NCBI RefSeq assembly: GCF_900070325.1
Contig: NZ_LN879430.1
Location: forward strand, 2,394,501 to 2,458,500
Direction: 5' to 3'
Length of the DNA: 64,000 nt
Source: Herbinix luporum
GTDB taxonomy: Bacteria > Bacillota > Clostridia > Lachnospirales > Lachnospiraceae
Of the stretch, positions 23,994 to 31,239 are shown one piece after another. The position numbers were made by a program, and so were the translations under genes. The notes under the pieces are model-generated. The model had not been told where the DNA came from and made no database searches. It saw nothing but the letters and a program-made list of their open reading frames with translations. The first letter of the stretch is position 1. Each line of letters opens with the position of its first letter.

Positions 23994-26342
23994 CTATTTT
24001 CTTAGCTCATAGAATCTCATATTCTTTATGTCCCTTGTATAAACACTGCCATCTTCTAAGTCCGGTATGGTTACTTCATCTATAATTTCCCCATTCTTAT
24101 ATAGAGCTACGGTTTCTCCATCCTTAAGATTAAATCCGGCTCGTATTACATTATCACCGGAAGTATCCATATTATTTTCTCCGATAATCTTTAGACTTTC
24201 ACCATTTGCTATAATCCTAGAGGGAAGTATTAACTTACCCGGTTTGTCTTTATTATCGGTAACAGAATATCCTAAGGTTGAGACATCCTCATCATAAGGA
24301 TTGTAAAGTATAATATAATCCATATCTCCATCAGAGCTTATCTCACTTATAATCAGCTTGGGGTTTTCTGCCTTTTCTTTAAATACAGATACCACCTCAA
24401 CATTTCCGTCAACAATCATAGAAGAATTAATAACAAGTTCTAAGTCATATACCTTCTCTCCATTAACTATCCAATAATCTAGCTCTTTACCTGCAGGAAG
24501 AATTGCGGTAATAACCGTATCATAGTCCGGATAATATTTACCTTCAAATTCACTATATGTCTCAATATTATTAATTCTTACTCCTCCTTGATTATCAGGA
24601 TAAACTTTAAGAGTATAAGGGGCTCTAAGTTCAAAATACTCACGATATTTTCCTAGGGTATAAGTTACCCTATTAGAACCATAGGATTTGATAACTTGTA
24701 TCTGTTGAGGCAGATTAGAAGGGCGCACCCAGGCAGCTATTAGATTCTTACCATACATTCGCTGCTGTTCATTCATACGGGCAGCATTCATTTCATCCAG
24801 TACCTTATTTAAATTGTCCGGTGAAAATGCTCCATTAATTAAATCCAAGGTTCTTTTTACAAAGATCTCTCTACAATCCTTCCTCATCATCAGTTTGCTA
24901 AAAAGGGGACTTTCTTTTTTCATTTGCCCCGACTTACTGAAAAACTTTTGCAAATTATCTACCCAAGCACTTGTTCCATATATGGAAAAACTATAATCAA
25001 GATCGTGAAGTAAATATCTCCATTTTCCATCAAAAGGAGCCTGTCTGTAATCCTCCCCTTCTGCAGCATAATAACGATAAACCTTATAATTGTTATGGGG
25101 CCAGTCTTCATTACCTATAAAAATCTGCAGGGCATAATAGGAAATATAATTCTCCACATCTATTACTTCACAAAGTTTCTTATAAACTGCATCATCTGTC
25201 AAATCTTCATATGCATATGAATAAGCATTCTCATAATCAGTTATGGCATAGCTATTTGCTCCATCTTCATCTTCTTCTTTATAATTTTCTCCCCCTTCTA
25301 GAATTTCAAAGGTTCCCTCAAAATCTCCGTAATTTTCTTTAAAATATTCATCACAGTATACTTCATGGAGCCATAGATGTCCCCGGTATTCCCCGTTTAT
25401 AAAAACCGCTGCGGGACGTACTGCCTGATAATCTTTATAACCGGCCTGCCCTGCTAAGGTTTGAAACAACTCATCCCGAATAAAAGCAAAACCGTTGTCA
25501 TTACCGCAATTACGAAGTACCAGTCTCTTAAAAGAATCTATAATTGTACCGTCCCCGCTGCCCCCTCTTTTATAGGGGAAAAATTCATAACGGAATTTAT
25601 TATTAACCGGATCATATTCTTTTCTGGCATATAATTTAAGGGATTTTTGAAGATTGGCTCTGGACCAGCCCCCGTATACACGAACCCCTGCCTTCTGGCT
25701 GATTACTGCTGTTCCGTCCGGTTCTAAAACTTCAAGATAAATTTTCCTCTCGCTTTCCCTACCACGCATATTATAATTGGCTGGATCAGGAGGCTGGATA
25801 ATGGCATGGGGGTTTTCTTTGATATAATCGTCTCTTAATTTTCCTTCTATTAATATACCGTACTCATAGTCATAGAGATTATAGGGATCACTGATTATAG
25901 AAAATACCAGGGTGTCAAAACGACTATGTACTTCCTTACCTACAAAATAACTATGTGTGATGGTATCAGTCTCAGTCCCGTCTTCATAATAACCCTTAGC
26001 TTTAATGCAATATAATTTAGTTTCTGTCCCTGCAGTCAGTTCAATTTTATCACTGTATAATTCCTTGCTTTTATCAGGATCAGAGCCATCCCTTGTATAA
26101 TAAATCTGACAGGGCTTGTCACTTTCTATCTCAATAAAGACAGTATCCTCATAAAAATAATCCTGCTGCACAAATGAAATACCTGGATTTAATGTATCTT
26201 CAACTGTATTATCTTGAAAGTTCTCCTCTATACCCTCATCTGAAAGCATATTGCCGGGACTTTCTTTAAGTCCACCGGAAAAAAGTAATAATAGTGTCAT
26301 AATAAGAAGCGGTAGAAACGATTTCAACAACCTTGTAGCCAC
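23994..26342 (-). CDS. CotH-family secreted protein kinase-like protein with lamin-tail domain
   Basis: Protein of 782 aa. A hydrophobic N-terminus (about 6-24) serves as signal peptide or anchor; there is no lipobox Cys. A chitobiase C-terminal-like Ig fold follows (about 55-130, CQIYYTRDGSDPDKSKELYS). The CotH kinase domain spans about 140-535, with VRVYGGWSRANLQKSLKLYA, LRNCGNDNGFAFIRDELFQ, HLWLHEVYCDEYFKENYG and the metal-binding LLHDLDYSFS. A C-terminal lamin-tail domain starts near 665 (LIISEISSDGDMDYIILYNP). CotH phosphorylates spore-coat proteins in Bacillus; in cellulolytic clostridia related proteins occur in cellulosome-like settings. The substrate here is unknown. Confidence 0.88.
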   Translation of the reverse strand: MATRLLKSFLPLLIMTLLLLFSGGLKESPGNMLSDEGIEENFQDNTVEDTLNPGISFVQQDYFYEDTVFIEIESDKPCQIYYTRDGSDPDKSKELYSDKIELTAGTETKLYCIKAKGYYEDGTETDTITHSYFVGKEVHSRFDTLVFSIISDPYNLYDYEYGILIEGKLRDDYIKENPHAIIQPPDPANYNMRGRESERKIYLEVLEPDGTAVISQKAGVRVYGGWSRANLQKSLKLYARKEYDPVNNKFRYEFFPYKRGGSGDGTIIDSFKRLVLRNCGNDNGFAFIRDELFQTLAGQAGYKDYQAVRPAAVFINGEYRGHLWLHEVYCDEYFKENYGDFEGTFEILEGGENYKEEDEDGANSYAITDYENAYSYAYEDLTDDAVYKKLCEVIDVENYISYYALQIFIGNEDWPHNNYKVYRYYAAEGEDYRQAPFDGKWRYLLHDLDYSFSIYGTSAWVDNLQKFFSKSGQMKKESPLFSKLMMRKDCREIFVKRTLDLINGAFSPDNLNKVLDEMNAARMNEQQRMYGKNLIAAWVRPSNLPQQIQVIKSYGSNRVTYTLGKYREYFELRAPYTLKVYPDNQGGVRINNIETYSEFEGKYYPDYDTVITAILPAGKELDYWIVNGEKVYDLELVINSSMIVDGNVEVVSVFKEKAENPKLIISEISSDGDMDYIILYNPYDEDVSTLGYSVTDNKDKPGKLILPSRIIANGESLKIIGENNMDTSGDNVIRAGFNLKDGETVALYKNGEIIDEVTIPDLEDGSVYTRDIKNMRFYELRK

Positions 26343-26446
26343 AAAAATCCCCCCTTTTACTTACCTTTTTATGTGTATTATACCATAAATTTCCTATGAT
26401 TAAAATAAAAAGGTGAAATTTAAGGGGGATTTTATTTTTAAATTAT

Positions 26447-27676
26447 TTAATTATCTAGTAGATTTTTTATTATTAAGGGCCGCATCATTTCATTATCTTC
26501 ATGATCTAATAAATGACATATCGGCCCTTTCTGAAGGGGCTAATAAAAGAGAAGTCAACTTTACAGGATGTTTTAAAAGCCCCCCATCACTGCCTATTTG
26601 TATAAATTCCATACCATTAGACAGACTTAGATTATAGAACCTGGAATTAGATCCGTTTAATATCCTAAAACGGTATTGGCGCCTTTCTACATTAAGATTA
26701 GGCCATGCCTTGCCGTTAACTACTATAATATCTCCAAAAAATCCCGGGGACCAATAGGGATTTACCTGAGGAGTCAAACCTTCGTTATTAAATAACAAGG
26801 AACCGTCTGTATTAAACATCTTATCCTGAATTAGAAGGGGAATCTCATAGTCTCCACTGGGCAGATCTAATCTTTTTTCTGAAAATTGCTTTTTACCGGC
26901 CTTGCCATCCCTTAATAAATAAAATTCTGCAAGACCTGCATACACATTAAGCCTTGTTATACCCAAGGCATGATCATGATACCATAAAGTTGTAGCTTCC
27001 TGAGAGTTTGGATAGATATAGGTTGAAGATGTAAAACTAGGTCCATGCTTTCTGTTATGTGTAAACCAAGCATCGGGGTGACCGTCACTATCTGATTGCA
27101 CCAGACCACCGTGTAGGTGGGTTACAGTGGGCACCGGATACTATGCTTCTTTAAATCCAGGAGGAAAAACAGGCCAAGGTTCTTGAGGATGCATTGGCAT
27201 ATTGTTGGGATTAGCCCAATGCAAGGTAGGATCTACCGGCAAAAAATGCGGTCCTTTAATTCGATTTTTCCATTTAACTATAATAGGTGTATTACATATT
27301 GCTTCAAATGTACTTCCCGGAGAGCTAACATGGTATTTTACTCTACCGGTCTTTGGATCCTTAACCAGGCCCCCGTAGCCATAAACTTGTGTCTCAGGAA
27401 ATCCAGGGGGAAGTATCTGCTGTTTTGTCTTTCTTATATCTATACTATAGTAATGAGCCCTTTGGGGACGGTAGCTTTTTTTTTCATAAACCTGGCTTTA
27501 ACTACACGGGGATAAAAAATCAAAGGTTTTTCAAGCTGATTAACATACTTTGGAACTGTCATAGAATCTAATTTTTCTACTGATGGGCTAATTTGATCAG
27601 AAGCATAATCCTTGCTTTTACTGTCATCTGTTTTATGAATATTTTTACAATCAAACAAAAAAACACCTTCTTTCAA
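26447..27676 (-). pseudogene. decayed multicopper oxidase (CotA/laccase-like)
   Basis: Three lesions break one multicopper oxidase gene. The N-terminal piece (27676 to about 27473, ending YPRVVKARFMKKK) runs into an A9 tract where one base is missing. In the shifted frame the protein continues SYRPQRAHYYSIDIRKTKQQ through VYGYGGLVKDP and GPHFLPVDPTLHWAN. A TAG then interrupts PPGFKEA*YPVPTVTHLHGG (about 27141-27143). The next part keeps copper motifs THLHGG and LWYHDHALGITRLNVYAG up to LLLAPSERAD near 26519. There it is joined, out of frame, to CHLLDHEDNEMMRP, the extreme C-terminus. Thus most of the third cupredoxin domain is deleted, and no functional enzyme can be made. Confidence 0.88.
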
Positions 27677-27749
27677 ATGTATTTATAATATATTATGAAA
27701 CATTCGACATAAAGGTGTTATTACCGACAGGTTTTTTACAGAGTTTTCT

Positions 27750-28289
27750 TTATAATTTTACAATAATCGCCTCATGCCCTAGCCTAGGAAGAAACTTATC
27801 TATAACATCTTCTGTCCTTAGACGGATACTGGATGTGTTAATACAGGGATGGCATACCAAATATGGTTCCTCAAGAAGCTCCTGATCTATAATTAACTGA
27901 ACTTGATTCTCCCTATCAAAAATCAATCCCATAACACTTACAGAACCGGGAGTAAGACAAAGCAATCTTTCCATATCCTCAAAAGGGCCAAAGGAAAGTC
28001 TGGCACTTCCGATTTGTTTTGACAAATCCTTTGTCTTAAACTTTTTATCCCCAGGCATAAGTAAGAGGTAAAATTTTGTCTTCTGGGCATTACATAAAAA
28101 TAGATTCTTACACATGGATGTTTTAAATATTTCATCTACCTTCTTACATGCCTCCATGGTTTCTAAAGGCTCATGGTCAATTCTCAGATACTCTATTTTT
28201 AGTTCATCCAGCAAGTCATATGTCTGCAGCTCCTTTTGTGTTCTTTCAGAAGTATCTGTGGGTCTTCCCTTGTGTATTGTATAACTCAT
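27750..28289 (-). CDS. YbaK/ProX-type aminoacyl-tRNA deacylase
   Basis: Protein of 179 aa of the YbaK/EbsC superfamily, ProX/PrdX-like, which hydrolyses mischarged tRNA (typically Ala-tRNA-Pro) in trans. I chose ATG 28289 because GGAGG lies five bases upstream; the ATG 24 bases earlier overlaps the preceding gene and precedes that ribosome site. Motifs visible are YLRIDHEPLETMEAC, KNLFLCNAQKTKFYLLLMPG, LSFGPFEDMERLLCLTPGSV and the ending CHPCINTSSIRLRTEDV. It follows the ArsR/DUF2087 gene by 13 bp, suggesting a three-gene operon. Confidence 0.86.
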   Translation of the reverse strand: MSYTIHKGRPTDTSERTQKELQTYDLLDELKIEYLRIDHEPLETMEACKKVDEIFKTSMCKNLFLCNAQKTKFYLLLMPGDKKFKTKDLSKQIGSARLSFGPFEDMERLLCLTPGSVSVMGLIFDRENQVQLIIDQELLEEPYLVCHPCINTSSIRLRTEDVIDKFLPRLGHEAIIVKL

Positions 28290-28302
28290 CTTTCCCTCCA
28301 AA

Positions 28303-28863
28303 TTATTTATCATTCTTTACTAACTTATAAATACCATTATTTCGAGTTAAAATATTTTCTCCCACCATTTCCCTTCTTAGGGTACAAAAATCATCATGAA
28401 AATCAGCTATAATTATATTTACTTCTCTTTCTGTATACTCCCTATCAAAGTCAAAAGCCTTTGCTATTTCCTCTAATATAATCAATCTTTTCTTTCTCTG
28501 TGCCGGTATATTTTTTAACTTACCATATACAAAGAAATTTTCAATAACCTTTTTCCTGTAATTTTCTTCTCTCTCCTTTTGAATTTCAGCCTCGGAGGAC
28601 TCCTCTTTAATAAGATCAAGAATGGTGGATTTAAACACATCCTCCTTAATGCTGTAAATGGTATAGTATTGATCCTTCCTTGATGTAACGGCACCTACAC
28701 TTTCAAGCTTTTTTAAGTGAAAGGAAATGGTTGAGGCAGTTAGATCCAGTCTTTGGGCCAATAACTCCACATACATATCCTCATGAATTAATGATTTGAG
28801 AATCTGCAGCCTAGATTTATCTGCTAAACATTTAAATAATTTAATTACATCCGCTTCATTCAT
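28303..28863 (-). CDS. ArsR-family regulator with C-terminal DUF2087
   Basis: Predicted transcriptional regulator of 186 aa. Residues 1-80 are an ArsR-type winged helix (LFKCLADKSRLQILKSL, then LDLTASTISFHLKKLESVGA). The C-terminal DUF2087 (about 115-185) reads LKNIPAQRKKRLIILEEIAK, YTEREVNIIIADFHDDFCTL and RREMVGEN. No metal-binding Cys motif is visible in the helix-turn-helix. It lies between an uncharacterised gene (10 bp upstream) and the deacylase. Confidence 0.85.
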   Translation of the reverse strand: MNEADVIKLFKCLADKSRLQILKSLIHEDMYVELLAQRLDLTASTISFHLKKLESVGAVTSRKDQYYTIYSIKEDVFKSTILDLIKEESSEAEIQKEREENYRKKVIENFFVYGKLKNIPAQRKKRLIILEEIAKAFDFDREYTEREVNIIIADFHDDFCTLRREMVGENILTRNNGIYKLVKNDK

Positions 28864-28873
28864 ATATAGCCTC

Positions 28874-29251
28874 CTAATTTAAAATCGAGATAAACTGCTC
28901 CTTTAGTTCCTTAGCAACTGCAAGCTTGGTTTCCTCTATAACCTGCTTTTTTACATCCCCATAGGCTATAGCCTTCGCAAGTGACAGTTTCCAATTAGCA
29001 GGAATCGTATCAAAGCGAAGTAGGAAATTAGTATATAGGTTTTTATTATTAGATACACTTAATTCCTTACCTTCTAGCTCTTTGGTATCCCTAATAAATA
29101 GAGTCTTAAAAATATCGCAGATATTAGCTTTTATCTTTTCAAAGTCGGCTTCATCTTTACGATCCTCCGCTTTATAAATTTCACATATACGATTATACTC
29201 CCCTATTTTTTTGTCTAAATAAGAGATATACTTTTCTTTTACTTGATTCAT
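28874..29251 (-). CDS. uncharacterised soluble protein, 125 aa
   Basis: Charged, mostly helical cytoplasmic protein without membrane segments. The ATG at 29251 is preferred because AGAAGGG precedes it closely; an ATG 21 bases upstream lacks that. Visible features are MNQVKEKYISYLDKKIGEYN, an Asp/Lys-rich helix (YKAEDRKDEADFEKIKANIC), and a conserved-looking middle LRFDTIPANWKLSLAKAIAY. I do not recognise a family with confidence. It heads the likely operon with the ArsR/DUF2087 and deacylase genes. Confidence 0.65.
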   Translation of the reverse strand: MNQVKEKYISYLDKKIGEYNRICEIYKAEDRKDEADFEKIKANICDIFKTLFIRDTKELEGKELSVSNNKNLYTNFLLRFDTIPANWKLSLAKAIAYGDVKKQVIEETKLAVAKELKEQFISILN

Positions 29252-29440
29252 ACTTACCCTTCTTTCATTCATATTAATATAATATTTTTATAATATGATA
29301 ACATTAAAACTATTATGTGTCAATCTAATTTTATATATATCTAATTACTTTTCTCTATTTTTTAAATTAACCTTGTTTGATTGCAGTAAGTCCTTTTTTA
29401 TGGTATATTATTGAAATAAATTCCGTACCGGAGGTGCAAG

Positions 29441-30367
29441 ATGAATTTACTACACTTAAAATATGCTGTAGAAGTGGCAAAGACCAAATCAATTAATCAG
29501 GCTGCTAAAAATTTATATATGAACCAACCTAATTTAAGCAGAGCCATTAAAGAACTGGAAGACTCACTTGGGGTAAATCTCTTTCGTCGTACTTCAAAAG
29601 GTATAATAGTTACACCCCAAGGTGAAGAATTTCTAGTACATGCACGAAATATATTAGATCAAGTCGATGAAATAGAAGCCATGTATAAACAGGGCAAATC
29701 CTCTAAACAAAGATTCTCAATCTCAGTCCCCCGTGCTACATATATTTCCGCTGCTTTTGCAGAGTTTATAAAACTTATAGATCAAACAAAACCTATTGAT
29801 ATTTTTTATAAAGAAACCAATTCTATCCGTGCCATACAAAATATCCTGCAGTCCAATTATCAACTGGCAATTATACGGTATCAAGAAGTGTTTGACCGTT
29901 ATTATGAAACAACATTCAATGAAAATGGACTTTCCTATGAACTAATTAATGAATTTAGTTATTGTATCTTAATGTCTAAAGGTAATCCTCTTTCTTATAA
30001 AAAGGTTCTTGAAGCTTCAGACTTAGAAGATGGAGTAGAAATTGCTTATGGGGACCCATATGTCCCAGCCCTTTCGGCCACGGAAGCAATAAAGGAGGAA
30101 TTTTCAACTAATATAAATAAAAGAATTAATATATATGAAAGAGGAAGCCAATTTGATTTACTGCTAAAAGTACCTAATACCTTTATGAGGGTATCTCCTC
30201 TACCCCAAGAGTACTTGGACAAATACAATCTGGTACAAATCCCGTGCAAATCCGACAAGCGGATATATAGGGATGTGTTTATCTGTAAAAAAGGCTACCA
30301 ATTGACTGATTTAGATAAACTTTTTCTTAAAAAAGTAAAAGAAGCCATAGAAGCAAGTAAATTATAA
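29441..30367 (+). CDS. LysR-family transcriptional regulator
   Basis: Protein of 308 aa. The N-terminal winged helix-turn-helix is NLLHLKYAVEVAKTKSINQA, then LYMNQPNLSRAIKELEDSLG and FRRTSKGIIVTPQGEEFL. The remaining residues (about 90-300) form the periplasmic-binding-protein-like effector domain; the ligand cannot be read. It is divergent from the deacylase operon and upstream of rex, separated from it by a terminator. Divergent placement suggests it may regulate the operon on the other side. Confidence 0.9.
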   Translation: MNLLHLKYAVEVAKTKSINQAAKNLYMNQPNLSRAIKELEDSLGVNLFRRTSKGIIVTPQGEEFLVHARNILDQVDEIEAMYKQGKSSKQRFSISVPRATYISAAFAEFIKLIDQTKPIDIFYKETNSIRAIQNILQSNYQLAIIRYQEVFDRYYETTFNENGLSYELINEFSYCILMSKGNPLSYKKVLEASDLEDGVEIAYGDPYVPALSATEAIKEEFSTNINKRINIYERGSQFDLLLKVPNTFMRVSPLPQEYLDKYNLVQIPCKSDKRIYRDVFICKKGYQLTDLDKLFLKKVKEAIEASKL

Positions 30368-30455
30368 TTCGAGAAAATGGGTATCTTTTACTCATATATT
30401 GTATGTTTTGCACAATAAACCCCATCATGTTTTATATGTTTTGTAGGGTATCGAT

Positions 30456-30494
30456 AATGGTATATCGATAAATATATATCGATATACCATTTTT
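30456..30494 (+). terminator. terminator after the LysR gene
   Basis: AATGGTATATCGAT (30456-30469) and ATCGATATACCATT (30478-30491) are a perfect 14-bp inverted repeat followed by TTTTAT. Confidence 0.85.
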
Positions 30495-30517
30495 ATATTT
30501 CACTTTTTTACTTACTC

Positions 30518-30535
30518 TTGTTAAAATACTAACAA
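30518..30535. promoter_or_regulatory. Rex operator upstream of rex-adhE
   Basis: TTGTTAAAATACTAACAA matches the clostridial Rex site TTGTTAAnnnnTTAACAA at 13 of the 14 specified positions. It lies 41 bp upstream of the rex start, so Rex probably represses its own operon, including adhE, until NADH rises. Confidence 0.85.
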
Positions 30536-30576
30536 ACAGGAAGATTTTATATTTCATATATAAAGGAGGGATAACA

Positions 30577-31218
30577 ATAGAACAAAAATGTATATCCCCT
30601 GTTACATTAAAAAGACTGCCAACTTATTTAAGCTATCTTAAATCCCTGCCTGAGGATGCTTCTTCTTATATATCTGCCACTGCCATAGCAAATGCACTTC
30701 AGATGGGTGATGTACAAGTAAGAAAGGATCTAGCAGCAGTCAGTGATAAGGGAAAGCCTAAGGTTGGATACAAGGTAAAAGACTTAATTAATGAACTGGA
30801 AACTTATTTAGGTTGTAACAAGATGGAAGATGTGGTTTTAGTTGGTGCAGGAAAACTGGGAAAAGTCTTACTAAATTATAAGGGTTTTGAGGAATATGGC
30901 ATTAATATAGCTGCCGCATTTGATATAAATGATAGTGTAATAAGTGATACAAATATTCCAAAACCTATTTATCATCTTTCAAAGCTAACTGATTTATGTA
31001 GCGAAACAAAGATACACATGGGCATACTTACAGTCCCGGTAGAAAATGCACAAAGTGCTTGTGATTATATGATACAGTGTGGAATTCGGGCTATTATGAA
31101 CTTTACACCGACCCCACTTAAGGTACCAGGTAATGTACTGATACAAAATGTTAATATAGCAGCCTCCCTGGCTTTGCTTTCAAAACAATTATCAGAGCAA
31201 ACTTATAATATGATGTAA
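30577..31218 (+). CDS. rex: redox-sensing transcriptional repressor Rex (apparent AUA start)
   Basis: NADH-sensing repressor of fermentation genes, 213 aa. The winged helix is complete only if translation begins upstream of the first ATG: ISPVTLKRLPTYLSYLKSLP and ISATAIANALQMGDVQVRKD. In that frame the sole codon at proper distance (six bases) from GGAGGG is ATA at 30577; there is no ATG, GTG or TTG before the ATG at 30703, which would delete the DNA-binding domain. The Rossmann domain carries VVLVGAGKLGKVLLNY and AAFDINDSV. It is followed 21 bp later by adhE. The AUA start is inferred; a point mutation or base error at that codon is the alternative. Confidence 0.85.
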   Translation: MEQKCISPVTLKRLPTYLSYLKSLPEDASSYISATAIANALQMGDVQVRKDLAAVSDKGKPKVGYKVKDLINELETYLGCNKMEDVVLVGAGKLGKVLLNYKGFEEYGINIAAAFDINDSVISDTNIPKPIYHLSKLTDLCSETKIHMGILTVPVENAQSACDYMIQCGIRAIMNFTPTPLKVPGNVLIQNVNIAASLALLSKQLSEQTYNMM

Positions 31219-31239
31219 ACTCAGAAAGGAGATTATTAT

